Positions 1 through 12,262 of a DNA stretch of 64,000 nucleotides are shown here, one piece after another; the stretch's first letter is position 1; each line of letters begins with the position of its first letter. The stretch is from an uncultured Eubacteriales bacterium. GTDB lineage: Bacteria; Bacillota; Clostridia; Christensenellales; Aristaeellaceae. The DNA lies in contig CADCJO010000006.1 in the NCBI GenBank assembly GCA_902801765.1, forward strand, positions 58,058 to 122,057. Reading direction: 5' to 3'. The notes beneath the pieces were generated by a model, which saw only the letters and a list, made by a program, of their open reading frames with translations, had not been told where the DNA came from and searched no databases. The translations under genes were made by a program, and so were the position numbers.

Positions 1-2439
1 GTGGATGCCTCCGAAATAGAGCATGTTAAACTGGCGGTTTTTTCCCAGGTCGAACGTGATCTGCTCATCCGGAGATTCCGACACGTAGGCCGTCTGCGGC
101 GCTTTCATGGACCCCAGATTCGTAAACGTCAGCACAGCATAGGCGGCCGTGACGCAGGCAAGGATCACCCAGTCCCGCCGGGTCATTTTCCGGGTGGGCG
201 TTTCCTGAGGAAGGGGAGAAGCGGCCTGACGTTCCGTCAGCAGGCTGACGCATTCGCCCCGGCTCAGCGCGCTGCACAGCGCCAGCGAGGCAAAGCATAC
301 CAGACAATTCAGCGAGGCGGCGGCATATTCCAGCACCGCCATATCGCTTTGCAGCCCCACCGCAGGGGCATCCAAATGGCCCGACGCCCCGCCAATGCGG
401 GTGTTTCGGTCAAGAGCGCAGCCCACATTCAGGAATCCTGCCACCGTCACGCCGACAGCCAGCCACAGGATGCGGACATCCTTGTTCCACAGATAGCCCA
501 GCAGCAGCAGGGCAACCGCCGGGAACAAATACCGCTCGTGCATCATCGACCCGGTGTTGAACAGCAGCAGCAGCAGTCCCGCGCCGAACACGGGCAGATG
601 CTTTATATCGTTCGCGAACGCGTACAGCGCGGCAAAAACCGCCACGGCGTACACGATCATGACCGTGCCGAGGGTGGAATAATCCAGGCTTCCGACAGCG
701 GACAGGACGATCATCGTCAGGCCCAGTACCGCCGCCAGCCCGCCCAAGGTGTACAGGCGGATACGATCCTTTTTTTCGCCGAGCTGTCCACGGAAGATCG
801 GCGCGCGCCGCACCGCCGCCGTCAGCAGCGGCAGCACCGCCAGGCACCACGTCAGGAAGGGCAGCAAAAACGCGCCGCTGAGGCTGCTCTCCACCGTGAC
901 CCAGTTTTTACCCAGCAGGAAATACAGGTTGCAGCTGTTCACCGTGGCGTAGGCATACCGGCCCATGGTTTTCCCATACAGGGTGAAAAGCCAGTCGGCG
1001 GGCAGGTGGATGGAGAAGGGAACCACGATCAGGAGCGCCGCGGCCGCCATCGCCGCCAGGCCCAGGCCCACGTCCCGGAGGACAGCCTTCCGCGCGGTTT
1101 CGTTTTTCCAGTGATAAACGATGTGCATTCCAAGCGCCAGCAGACCCAAGGGCCCGAACATCAGCGCCTGGGGCTTGAACAGCACGGAAACGATATAGAA
1201 AGGCAGCGCCGCGATCCACTTTCCCCGTACCGCGTACAGCACGGTGAGCGCCAGAAACAGCGTCATCAGCGCGTCCGCCTGGCCCCAGGCGGAGCCGGCC
1301 ACGATGATGAGGGGATTGAGCGCATACAGCGTTACCAACGCCAGCGCCGCGGGCCCGGACAGCTTTTGCTTCTTCGCTTCCCGATACAGCACAGCGCACA
1401 GCACGATGTCCGCCAGAACAGGCGGCACCTTGACCATGAATTCCGTGGCTCCGGTAGCCTCTGCCTTGCCAATCAGGCCCACAAGCCAGAGGATCAGCAT
1501 GTACCCCGGCGGATAGTCGCAGGAGGCAAAGGGGTCCGATGGATCATAGAAATTCACGGGCCCGGTTGCCGCCATGCGGTTGGCCCAGGCGCGGAAGCAG
1601 CCGATATCCACATCATAGCCGGATACGTGTTCGGCAATCACCAGCCGCAGGGCACAGGCGGCCAGCAGAATGATGACTGCGCACCAGGGCTTTTCACCGA
1701 TGGATTTTGTGTTCAGCGCTGACTGCGGCTTGCGCAGGAACCGGCAGAGAATGGCAAAGCACAGCACATACGCCGCGCCGCACAGCACCAGCAGAAATCC
1801 AGCGTCGCCCTGGCCTGCGTTATTGCTCAGCAGCGGAATGCCGGTTTCCCGGAACCAGTTTTGGGCGCTGTACCCTTCCGGCACGCCGCTCACTTTTTCC
1901 AGCACGATATCCCGGTAGTACGCTTCGCCAATGGCTTCGCCGCTGTATCCGCCCAGCCGGACGTACACGGTTACACTGTGCTGATCCCGGCCCGTACGGC
2001 CGTAGAGCGAAAAGTGCTCCCATTCCCCCGCTGTGTCGTACAGATTGTCAGAATACAGGTACACATCCTCAACGGACAGGTTGGCGCCCCATCCATCCTG
2101 CGCATCTGCTTTAATATATCCGTGAAGGAGGTAGAGCGTGTCCGGCTCCACGTCAACGGTCTGGGCAAAGCGCGCATCCTTGAGCAGGTGGTTCACGATA
2201 TGCGCGGCCTTTCCCTCTTCCGTGTCGACCACCTCAAAATCGGAGCCGGTCAGTCCTGCCCAGGCGTCTCTGTACCAGCCGACGGGAAGCCCGTCCTTTA
2301 CATCGGAAAAGTCGCCGTTGATCAGCAGGTTTTCACCCGTGCCCGCAACCTTTCCGGCAGGACGGAAGAGAAAAAAACATAAAACGCCCACTGCCAGAAC
2401 CGCCGCGGCAATCAGAGCGTACCGCTTGACATTCTTCAT
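1..2439 (-). CDS. GT-C family membrane glycosyltransferase, 3' part missing
   Basis: An open frame of at least 813 codons runs off the left edge, so the C-terminus is absent. It starts at ATG 2439 behind GAGGAG. An N-terminal membrane anchor (about residues 5-25) is followed by a jelly-roll-like extracellular segment with the phrase NLLINGDFSD, then many hydrophobic helices from about residue 205. The loop after the first core helix carries DVDIGCFRAW and YDPSDPFASCDYPPGY, an acidic loop typical of GT-C dolichyl/polyprenyl-phosphate-sugar transferases. The end still visible (VSESPDEQITFDLG) looks like the start of another galactose-binding-like domain. Likely role: adding sugars to cell-surface polymers from a lipid-linked donor. 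Donor and acceptor are unknown. It lies just downstream of yraN on the same strand, so it may be co-transcribed. Confidence 0.72.
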   Translation of the reverse strand, partial: MKNVKRYALIAAAVLAVGVLCFFLFRPAGKVAGTGENLLINGDFSDVKDGLPVGWYRDAWAGLTGSDFEVVDTEEGKAAHIVNHLLKDARFAQTVDVEPDTLYLLHGYIKADAQDGWGANLSVEDVYLYSDNLYDTAGEWEHFSLYGRTGRDQHSVTVYVRLGGYSGEAIGEAYYRDIVLEKVSGVPEGYSAQNWFRETGIPLLSNNAGQGDAGFLLVLCGAAYVLCFAILCRFLRKPQSALNTKSIGEKPWCAVIILLAACALRLVIAEHVSGYDVDIGCFRAWANRMAATGPVNFYDPSDPFASCDYPPGYMLILWLVGLIGKAEATGATEFMVKVPPVLADIVLCAVLYREAKKQKLSGPAALALVTLYALNPLIIVAGSAWGQADALMTLFLALTVLYAVRGKWIAALPFYIVSVLFKPQALMFGPLGLLALGMHIVYHWKNETARKAVLRDVGLGLAAMAAAALLIVVPFSIHLPADWLFTLYGKTMGRYAYATVNSCNLYFLLGKNWVTVESSLSGAFLLPFLTWCLAVLPLLTAAVRRAPIFRGQLGEKKDRIRLYTLGGLAAVLGLTMIVLSAVGSLDYSTLGTVMIVYAVAVFAALYAFANDIKHLPVFGAGLLLLLFNTGSMMHERYLFPAVALLLLGYLWNKDVRILWLAVGVTVAGFLNVGCALDRNTRIGGASGHLDAPAVGLQSDMAVLEYAAASLNCLVCFASLALCSALSRGECVSLLTERQAASPLPQETPTRKMTRRDWVILACVTAAYAVLTFTNLGSMKAPQTAYVSESPDEQITFDLGKNRQFNMLYFGGIH

Positions 2440-2448
2440 AGCTTCTCC

Positions 2449-2784
2449 TCAAAACGCGTTTTTAATATGCTGCAGGCCCGCAGCGCTGATTTCGATCACG
2501 TCGAAACGAACCTTTTCCCAGGGATGAGCCTGTAAATAAACCTGCGCCGCATAACGCAGATGGCCCCGCTTTTTCGCGTTCACCGCCAGCAGACCGTCCC
2601 CTTCGTTTCCGCTTGGCCGGGCCTTCACTTCCACAAATACCAAGGTATCCCTGTCCCGGGCGATCAGGTCGATTTCGCCGTGGGGGGTGCGGTAGCGTTT
2701 TTCCAGGATGCGCATGCCCTGCCGTTTCAGGTATGCCGCCGCCTGGCCCTCGCCCCGCAGGCCGATTTCAAAAATGCTGCTCAT
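2449..2784 (-). CDS. yraN: YraN/UPF0102 family endonuclease-like protein
   Basis: This 111-residue protein has the family's normal length. It keeps the restriction-endonuclease-like core: G-EIDLIA (about residues 36-41), then FVEVKAR (50-56), the Asp/Glu-x-Lys arrangement of the PD-(D/E)XK fold. The family is usually placed near rnhB, as here: its ATG overlaps the rnhB stop by 4 bp (positions 2781-2784), which points to translational coupling. Its exact cellular role is not settled. Annotation by family and synteny is secure, function is not. Confidence 0.9.
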   Translation of the reverse strand: MSSIFEIGLRGEGQAAAYLKRQGMRILEKRYRTPHGEIDLIARDRDTLVFVEVKARPSGNEGDGLLAVNAKKRGHLRYAAQVYLQAHPWEKVRFDVIEISAAGLQHIKNAF

Positions 2785-3410
2785 ACCGCCACAAAATGCC
2801 CGATAAAGCTGCGCCTGTGTTCCGGGCAGGGGCCGAGAGCTTTCAGCGCGGCGATGTGCTGCGCGGTGCCATAGCCCTTATGCTTTGCAAAGCCGTAACC
2901 GGGATACAGCTTTTCCAGTTCTTCCATCTGCCGGTCACGGGTGACTTTGGCGATGATGCTTGCGGCGGCAATGCTGTAACACACGGCGTCGCCATGAATG
3001 ATGCCCCGTTCCTCGCCGGGCAATCCCATCCCCCGCAACGCGTCGATCAGAAACACATCCGCCGGGGCGTTTTCCGCCGCGCGGCGCATGGCCATTTTGG
3101 TTGCTTCCAGAATATTGTATTCGTCGATTTCCTTCGGGCTTGCCTGACCCACGCCAACGAACAGCGCGGTCTGCATGATTTCATCATACAGCTTTTCCCG
3201 CCGCTGGGCGGACAGCTTCTTGCTGTCGTCCACCCACAGCAGCAGCGGTTCCTTCGGCATCATCACGCAGGCGGCTACTACATTGCCAACCAATGGGCCC
3301 CGGCCTGCCTCATCCATACCCGCGAAACGCACGCCCGCGTCCCACAGGGGCAGGTCAGTCTGAATCAGTTCGTTCAGCCTCTCCCGGCGCTTCTCCTCGA
3401 TCTTGCTCAT
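2781..3410 (-). CDS. rnhB: Ribonuclease HII
   Basis: This 209-residue enzyme removes ribonucleotides and RNA from RNA-DNA hybrids. The catalytic motif DEAGRGPLVGNV lies at about residues 33-44, DDSKKLS follows near 62, and further acidic residues occur in LIDALRG. The N-terminus is short compared with the Bacillus enzyme, but the catalytic domain is complete. ATG 3410 has GGAGGA eight bases upstream, inside the 3' end of rbgA, so the two genes overlap by 56 bp in different frames. The order rbgA-rnhB-yraN is common in Firmicutes. Confidence 0.95.
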   Translation of the reverse strand: MSKIEEKRRERLNELIQTDLPLWDAGVRFAGMDEAGRGPLVGNVVAACVMMPKEPLLLWVDDSKKLSAQRREKLYDEIMQTALFVGVGQASPKEIDEYNILEATKMAMRRAAENAPADVFLIDALRGMGLPGEERGIIHGDAVCYSIAAASIIAKVTRDRQMEELEKLYPGYGFAKHKGYGTAQHIAALKALGPCPEHRRSFIGHFVAV

Positions 3411-4281
3411 CCACCGTTTCCTCCGGCGCTTTTTCTTCTTCCTGGCGCGGCGCTTCCAGGGTGATGCGGCCCAGCTTGCCGCCGCGGAACTCGTCCAGAA
3501 TCACCTGGCAGGCGCGTTCGGTGTCATACACTCCGCCCTTCATCAGGAAGCCCCGGCCCTCGCACACCGCGTCCAGCAGCTCTGGCCCGCGCAGGGACGT
3601 GTCCTTGATCTTGAACCGCTCCACCACCATGTCCGGCGCGGTTTCCAGCAGGTCCGTCAATAATTGGATAGAAAGCGCCGCCGTGTCCACCACCTCGTCG
3701 CGGATGGCGGCGATGTAAGCCAGCCGCCGCGCGGCCACCGGATCGTCCAGGCGCGGCCAGAGCAGGCCGGGGGTATCCATGATTTCCAGGTACGGCGTCA
3801 CCCGCACCCACTGATTGGAGCGGGTCACGCCCGGCTTGTCCCCCACCTTGGCGATGCTGCCGCCGTGGAGGCGGTTGATCAGCGTGGATTTGCCCACGTT
3901 CGGCACGCCAACAATCATGGCCCGCACGGTCTTTTTGATACCGCGCTGAGCCGCGCGCTCCACGGTTTCCTTCGCCGCCCGGTCGATCAGGGTCAGGGCG
4001 TTTTTCGCCTGTCTGTTCATATCCAGCGCCATGCAGTTGTCAATCCCCCGGCGCTTGAATTCTTTCAGCCACTGGCTGGTCAGGTTCGGGTCAGCCAGGT
4101 CACTTTTTCCCAGCAGCAGCACCCGTTCCTTTCTGGAGGTAAGACGCATCAAATCCGGGTTCCGGCTGGAAAAGGGCAGCCGCGCGTCACATAATTCGAT
4201 CACCACATCCACCCGCGACAGCTGATCGGACAGCAGCCGTTTTGCCCGCGCCATATGCCCCGGATACCAATTGATTTCCAT
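3355..4281 (-). CDS. rbgA: Ribosome biogenesis GTPase A (YlqF/RbgA)
   Basis: This 308-residue circularly permuted GTPase acts late in 50S subunit assembly. It begins with MEINWYPGHMARAKR, the family signature. GTPase motifs occur in permuted order: G4 as GKSD (instead of the usual NKxD), then G1 GVPNVGKST, then G3 DTPG. The C-terminus ends in an acidic, low-complexity tail (EEEKAPEE and following), which is longer than usual and overlaps rnhB. An in-frame TTG lies at 4299, but ATG 4281 is preferred because GGAAGG sits ten bases before it. The Asn to Gly change in G4 is odd and may alter guanine contact. Confidence 0.94.
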   Translation of the reverse strand: MEINWYPGHMARAKRLLSDQLSRVDVVIELCDARLPFSSRNPDLMRLTSRKERVLLLGKSDLADPNLTSQWLKEFKRRGIDNCMALDMNRQAKNALTLIDRAAKETVERAAQRGIKKTVRAMIVGVPNVGKSTLINRLHGGSIAKVGDKPGVTRSNQWVRVTPYLEIMDTPGLLWPRLDDPVAARRLAYIAAIRDEVVDTAALSIQLLTDLLETAPDMVVERFKIKDTSLRGPELLDAVCEGRGFLMKGGVYDTERACQVILDEFRGGKLGRITLEAPRQEEEKAPEETVDEQDRGEAPGEAERTDSD

Positions 4282-4476
4282 AAACAACGAGCCTTCCAAA
4301 ATTTGTAATTTAAACGCATGATCGCGTTCTGCTTATAATAAATAGCACTTTTTATGAAAAAACGCAAGAGTCAATTTTGCTGTTTTACAATTCTGACGCA
4401 TTTCAGGCAGGGCATATCTGCCCGGGAAACCGCGCATACTATGGCCAAGCAATGAAGGCGGGAGGAGCGATGAATT

Positions 4477-6735
4477 TTGTCATTACAGGCGATCATTATG
4501 GCGGGCGGCGAGGGCGTTCGATTGCGCCCTTTGACTTCGCACACCCCGAAGCCCTTGTGTCCGCTGCTGGGCGAACCGGTGATGGGCTATGCCGTCAAAC
4601 TGCTCAAAGCACACGGCGTTTCCGATATTGGCGCAACCCTGTGGTTTCAGCCGCAAAAGATCCGGCGGGCGTTTCACAAGGGCGAACGGTACGGGGTGAA
4701 GCTGAAATATTTTGAGGAAAAGGAGCCGGTTGGCACGGCTGGCAGCGTAAAGCTGGCGAAAAAACTTCTGTCCGACACATTTTTCGTTCTTTCCGGCGAC
4801 GGGCTGACGGACTGCGATCTGACAGAAGCGATGCGTTTTCACAAAGAAAAAAAGGCCCTGGCAACGCTGGTATTAAAGCGCGTTTCCATTCCGCTGCCCT
4901 ACGGGGTGGTGCTGACGGACGGCGACAGCCGCGTGATCCGGTTTATCGAAAAACCGGATTGGAAGCGGGTGTTCAGCAACCTGGTGAATACCGGGGTGTA
5001 CATTCTGGAACCCGATATTTTCGATTATATACCAGACACCGGCACCCCGGATTTTGGCAAGGATGTTTTCCCCGCGCTGCTTTCCGGCGGCCTGCCGGTG
5101 TACGGCTATGAAACGGAGGGCTATTGGTGCGACGTGGGCGACCAGCGGGCCTACCTGCAGGCGCAGACGGATTTATTTCAAGGGAAGGTTCAGCTCCCCC
5201 ATGCCTCCGGAATCCATGAAAACGCTCAGCTTGCGCCTTCTGTCAAAGTCGAAGGCGATTGCTTCATCGGCGATGGCGCAATCATCGGCCCCGGCGCGGT
5301 GATCAGAAACGCGGTGATCGGCAGCCGCGCGTACATCGGTCCCGGCGCGGTCATAGAAAACAGCTGCCTTTGGCAGGATACGGCCGTGCAGGAAAAGGCG
5401 CGGATCAGCGGCAGTGTGCTCTGCGACGGCGCGGCGGTGCGTCAGGGGGCCGAGCTTTCCGACGGCTGCGCTTTGGGTCAGCGGGCGTCGGTGGGCGCTT
5501 TCGCGCTGCTGCGGCCCGGCGTGAAGGTGTGGCCCCATTTCCGGGTCGCGCCGGGAGCGGTTGTTTCGCAGAACGTGACAAGCGGAGATTGGAGCGCGCC
5601 GCTGTGGACAGCAGGCGGCGCGGTTTGCGATACGGCGGAAAGCGTCTGCGCTTTGTGCAGAGCTTATGCGCGGGTAACAGGGGCGAAGCGGGTAATCGTC
5701 GGCCACAGCGGTTCGGAAGCTCTTGAAACGCTGGCCGGTGGAGCGTTCAGCGCCGCAGGCGCAGAAACGTATACGGCAGGAGAAAGCAGCGCCGCCATGC
5801 TGGGCGCGCTGATTCGCGCTTTGCGTATGGATGGCGGCGCTTTTGCCAGTGGCCAGACGCTCCTGTTTTTTGATTCATTCGGATTCCCGCTGTCCGCAAA
5901 GCAGACTGCCGCCATGGATACCTGCGTGCTTCGTCAGGACACGCCTGCCGCTTTCGCGCATCCCGGTTCTGTCATACCTTTTTATGGCGCGGAGGAAGTG
6001 TATCTGGCTTCCATCCTTCCGTCCGATACCGCGCGGCCCCTGTTTTCTCCCCTGGCCGTGTTCAGCGATAACGCTTTTTTGCGCCAATGGGCGGAAGCGG
6101 GCCTGCGCCGTATGGGCGCGCGGGATGTTCGCTGTGCTCCGATGGAAAATATGGATTTGCGGCCAGTGGAAACGGGCTTTCTGCTGTCTCCGGACGGAAA
6201 GGATGTTACGGTGTTTACCGTCTCCCACACCCTGACCCAGGAACAGAAAACCCTGCTGGTATTGGCGTTGCTGTTTCAGCAGAACGGGAAGCTCTATGAC
6301 CTGCCCGGCGTTCCGCGGGCGACGGAAAGAATCGCGCCTCTGGCATTGCCGGATCATGGAAAAGAATGCATCGCCCAGTGCGCGGCGGAAATCGACGGGC
6401 TGTTCAGTCTGTTTCTGATTGCCGACGCTCTGCGGGAAGGGCCGCTGGAAGCACTGCTGAAAGATCTGCCCGAAACCCATATTCTGGCAGAGGAAATCGT
6501 CTGTGGCGCCCGGGATAAAGGCCGCATCCTGCATCAGCTCTGCAGCCAGACCGACCTGCCCCACACCCTGGGAGAAGGCCTCCGAGTCAAACATGGTGCC
6601 GGCTATGCCACCATCGTGCCCGACGCCTATCGCAGCCTGGTGCATATCACCAGTGAAGCCGTCAGCAGTGAGTTTGCACAGGAGCTTTGCGATTTCTATT
6701 CAAATCGAATTCGGGAAATCACAGCGAAGGAATAG
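4477..6735 (+). CDS. Sugar nucleotidyltransferase (GMPP-like) with degenerate phosphomutase domain
   Basis: This 752-residue protein has three parts. Residues 1-235 are a nucleotidyltransferase with GGEGVRLRPLT (10-20), FEEKEPVGTAG and the catalytic-type Asp in LSGDGLTD. Residues about 245-365 are a left-handed beta-helix of hexapeptide repeats. Residues about 385-752 match the C-terminal phosphomannomutase-like region of Clostridia/cyanobacterial GMPP-PMM fusions (ARDKGRI, then EGLRVKHGAGY). The expected TASHNP serine loop and DGDGDR metal loop are not visible, so the mutase half is probably non-catalytic. The start is TTG 4477, nine bases after GGAGGAG; an ATG at 4470 is out of frame. Likely makes an NDP-sugar for surface glycans; GDP-mannose is inferred only from the family. 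Confidence 0.85.
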   Translation: MSLQAIIMAGGEGVRLRPLTSHTPKPLCPLLGEPVMGYAVKLLKAHGVSDIGATLWFQPQKIRRAFHKGERYGVKLKYFEEKEPVGTAGSVKLAKKLLSDTFFVLSGDGLTDCDLTEAMRFHKEKKALATLVLKRVSIPLPYGVVLTDGDSRVIRFIEKPDWKRVFSNLVNTGVYILEPDIFDYIPDTGTPDFGKDVFPALLSGGLPVYGYETEGYWCDVGDQRAYLQAQTDLFQGKVQLPHASGIHENAQLAPSVKVEGDCFIGDGAIIGPGAVIRNAVIGSRAYIGPGAVIENSCLWQDTAVQEKARISGSVLCDGAAVRQGAELSDGCALGQRASVGAFALLRPGVKVWPHFRVAPGAVVSQNVTSGDWSAPLWTAGGAVCDTAESVCALCRAYARVTGAKRVIVGHSGSEALETLAGGAFSAAGAETYTAGESSAAMLGALIRALRMDGGAFASGQTLLFFDSFGFPLSAKQTAAMDTCVLRQDTPAAFAHPGSVIPFYGAEEVYLASILPSDTARPLFSPLAVFSDNAFLRQWAEAGLRRMGARDVRCAPMENMDLRPVETGFLLSPDGKDVTVFTVSHTLTQEQKTLLVLALLFQQNGKLYDLPGVPRATERIAPLALPDHGKECIAQCAAEIDGLFSLFLIADALREGPLEALLKDLPETHILAEEIVCGARDKGRILHQLCSQTDLPHTLGEGLRVKHGAGYATIVPDAYRSLVHITSEAVSSEFAQELCDFYSNRIREITAKE

Positions 6736-6759
6736 AAAACCCTCCCGTAAAGGGAGGGA
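6735..6759 (-). terminator. Terminator downstream of mnmA
   Basis: Stem CCCTCCC (6740-6746) pairs with GGGAGGG (6752-6758). On the minus strand it is followed by TTTT, so it fits a Rho-independent terminator for mnmA. It also sits right after the stop of the converging nucleotidyltransferase gene, but the plus strand lacks a T-run. Confidence 0.7.
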
Positions 6760-6763
6760 GTTA

Positions 6764-9113
<2,350 letters not shown>

Positions 9114-9165
9114 GAAAAGCATCCTTCCAAAGTATTGTCATACGGACGTTATTGTAGCATACTTG

Positions 9166-10263
9166 TCATTTCGCCGCAAGGCTTGTTTTACCGAGCGCGT
9201 GTTCAATGATGGCGCGGTTTTCCTGCAATCGCTTGTTCTCCGGCGCGTATTTCAGCGCTTCCGAAATCGCTATGTGGGCTTTTTCATATTGCCCGGTATA
9301 GAAAAACGCCAGCGCCCGCAGATCCCAGGGCAGGCTGCCCCAGGCGGTGTTTTCCGTGATGTAGTTTCTGCTTCTTTTCTGAATGCTCAGGGCCAGCCCG
9401 GTCAGGTAAATCACCGCTTCCCAATTTTGTTGTTTGTATTTTTCCCAGGCCAGATCCATGAACGGCTCCCTCAGATACGGCGCTTCCGCCATGGCGCGCC
9501 AGTACCACTGCTCCGCGGCGGCAGAGTCACCCTTGCCCAAATACGCTTTGGCAATATATCGCATGGACGCGCAGCGCTCGTCTTTCCAGGTGGCTTTCGG
9601 GAGGGACAGATGCTTCTTTAGCATTTGAATACAATCATCCCAGCGGCCATGGAAATAGTATTCCCGGCCCAGGTAATGGGTGTTGCGGTCATCCTCCGGC
9701 GCTTCCCGAACGGACAATTCCAGCAGGGGCAGATACTGCGCCCGGGATTTTTCCGGGTCAGGATGATGATTGAGCTGCATCCTCTCCACCATAATCCGTT
9801 TTTCTGGTCCCTCTCCCTGCCAGTTCAGCACCTCATGAACGGGATGCGTCCAGCGGTATCCATATCTCGTATGTATTTTGTCCAGCCAGAATACCCGGCC
9901 CTCTGAGCCGTCTGGCTCAAAGCTCCAGGTATAGCGATAGGACGCGCGGGTCGTTCCCGGCTGCCAGGCGGTTTCCAGTTTCTTGCGCCAGCCGGATTCA
10001 AAGACCTCGTCCAGGTCAGTGCATACGCAGATGTCAGCGTCCTCCGGCACCAAGTCCAGGGAGGCGTTCCGAGCGCTGTCAAAGCGCCAGGGGTTAATTT
10101 TGGCTTGTGCTACATGCACATGATATTTTCTCAGAATGGAATCGGTGTCATCTTCTGACCCTGTATCCAGCACATAGATTTCATCCGCCTCACGCATGGA
10201 AGCGGCCCAGCGGGCAGCAAACTTTGCTTCATTTTTCGCGATGGCATACACGCATATTTTCAT
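9166..10263 (-). CDS. Family 2 glycosyltransferase with TPR tail
   Basis: This 365-residue protein has an N-terminal GT2 domain: MKICVYAIAKNEAKF, DTGSEDDTDS (33-42) and a DxD-type DLDE (83-86). From about residue 200 it turns into helical tetratricopeptide-like repeats (YLGREYYFHGRWDDCIQ, YLGKGDSAAAEQWYWRA, FFYTGQYEKAHIAISEAL). Such GT2-TPR proteins are often found near surface-protein or peptide glycosylation loci. It lies downstream of the collagen-like gene on the same strand, behind a terminator, so it could glycosylate threonines of that repeat protein; that link is inferred from position only. It is predicted cytosolic. Confidence 0.85.
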   Translation of the reverse strand: MKICVYAIAKNEAKFAARWAASMREADEIYVLDTGSEDDTDSILRKYHVHVAQAKINPWRFDSARNASLDLVPEDADICVCTDLDEVFESGWRKKLETAWQPGTTRASYRYTWSFEPDGSEGRVFWLDKIHTRYGYRWTHPVHEVLNWQGEGPEKRIMVERMQLNHHPDPEKSRAQYLPLLELSVREAPEDDRNTHYLGREYYFHGRWDDCIQMLKKHLSLPKATWKDERCASMRYIAKAYLGKGDSAAAEQWYWRAMAEAPYLREPFMDLAWEKYKQQNWEAVIYLTGLALSIQKRSRNYITENTAWGSLPWDLRALAFFYTGQYEKAHIAISEALKYAPENKRLQENRAIIEHALGKTSLAAK

Positions 10264-10280
10264 ATTCCCTTTTCCCCCTG

Positions 10281-10307
10281 AAAAAAAGACGGCGTTTCAG
10301 AACGCCG
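10281..10307 (-). terminator. Terminator after the collagen-like gene
   Basis: Stem CGGCGTT (10290-10296) pairs with AACGCCG (10301-10307) around TCAG. The plus-strand run of seven A (10281-10287) gives a T-tract on the minus strand. It separates the collagen-like gene from the GT2 gene. Confidence 0.85.
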
Positions 10308-10325
10308 CCCCTGGATTTGATTGTA

Positions 10326-11147
<822 letters not shown>

Positions 11148-11290
11148 TCATTTCATTCTGTTGACTGGGCAGCGGCTTTTCCTGCCCAGTTTCAGCTTAT
11201 GCGAGTAGAAAAAAAGCGTGAGCAGGGATACAGAAGCCAGGGGTTTGACAAATTGGGGAAAAGTTTTTACATTCTTCATCCGATTTCAGA

Positions 11291-11320
11291 TTGACAAACA
11301 AACGGATTCGGGATTAATAT
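11291..11320 (+). promoter_or_regulatory. Sigma-A type promoter for the gene at 11380
   Basis: TTGACA (11291-11296) and TAATAT (11315-11320) are separated by 18 bases. The nearest downstream start on this strand is 11380. Confidence 0.6.
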
Positions 11321-11379
11321 GATGAAACAATGGATTGACGCCGCCGAATAATCAGTGGCAGAAAGGAGCGGGAAGGAAC

Positions 11380-12114
11380 ATGAAAAGATGGCTGGCGGCA
11401 TTCACCGCGCTTGTTCTTGTATTTGCCGCGTTTCCCGCTTGCGCAGAGGAAACGGATACCACCGCCCGGGAGGAACTGATCGACGCGATTATCGAAACGG
11501 GCCATCAGCTGTATATTGCCGCGAACGGAAAGCTGCAGCGCGCGCAGAAGGCCGGGGATATTTATGTATGCAAAAATTTTACGGTGCATGTTTTCCGTCA
11601 GAACGCATCCGGGTATCAAATGGCGGAGTATCCCGGTGTCGCCCTGCGGGTGCCGAATAATCTTCCCGCTGAAAAATGCAAACCCCACGCCTACGGCTAC
11701 TGCTGGGAGGACGTGGCGGCGGAAGACGGAAACCCCTTCTATATCGCCGCGCAATTTCTCTACGACAGCAGCGAAACCAAACAGCAGAACATGGAGCGGG
11801 CCCTTGAATTCATGAAGCAGGTGCGGCGCGGTGATTATTTCCAGATGAGCGCGGAATACTATTACGGCGTCGGCGCCCACAGCGCCATCATGATTTCCGA
11901 CTACGACCCGGACAGCAACACAGTGCACTGGATGGACAGCAACATGGTGGGCGAAAAGCGGGGCGGCGTGCGATACGGCAAAGTACAGTATGACGCGGTG
12001 AAAGACATTTCCTGGTGGGCAGAGGCGTTCTGCAAAAAAAAGCGCGGGGCGACGATCTACCGTCTGCGCGATGACATCATCCGTGTAACGGAATCAAACG
12101 GGTCCGATGAATGA
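11380..12114 (+). CDS. Secreted protein with papain-like (NlpC/CHAP-like) features
   Basis: This 244-residue protein has a Sec signal peptide (MKRWLAAFTALVLVFAAFPA, cut near residue 22). The mature part has GDIYVCKNFTVHVF, where Cys64 opens a helix as in NlpC/P60 or CHAP cysteine peptidases, and later GVGAHSAIMIS followed by VHWMDSNM, resembling the His strand of the same fold. I did not recognise a named family. A cell-wall-acting or amidase-like role is plausible but not shown. ATG 11380 is preferred over the upstream frame because the signal peptide begins there. A good promoter lies 60 bases upstream. It is transcribed divergently from the collagen-like gene. Confidence 0.7.
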   Translation: MKRWLAAFTALVLVFAAFPACAEETDTTAREELIDAIIETGHQLYIAANGKLQRAQKAGDIYVCKNFTVHVFRQNASGYQMAEYPGVALRVPNNLPAEKCKPHAYGYCWEDVAAEDGNPFYIAAQFLYDSSETKQQNMERALEFMKQVRRGDYFQMSAEYYYGVGAHSAIMISDYDPDSNTVHWMDSNMVGEKRGGVRYGKVQYDAVKDISWWAEAFCKKKRGATIYRLRDDIIRVTESNGSDE

Positions 12115-12164
12115 TCTTTCGCCTGCTTCCCGCTAAAAAATCTTAAAATATTCACAGACAGGGA

Positions 12165-12193
12165 TGTACATTTTCGGGAAAAAGTGCTATAAT
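12165..12193 (+). promoter_or_regulatory. Promoter for the CdaR-type regulator
   Basis: A perfect -10 box TATAAT (12188-12193) has a weaker -35 TGTACA (12165-12170) 17 bases upstream. It lies 70 bases before ATG 12263. Confidence 0.55.
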
Positions 12194-12262
12194 TGAAACG
12201 ATAGATTTTCGCAGTTTGAATGCAGCATACAATCAACCTCCATTGAGAAGGGAGAAAGCCGA

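Noticed and set aside
4470-4715. ATG 4470 frame after the GGAGGAG site
   Set aside because: It encodes no known motif and is out of frame with the conserved nucleotidyltransferase; kept only as a possible leader.
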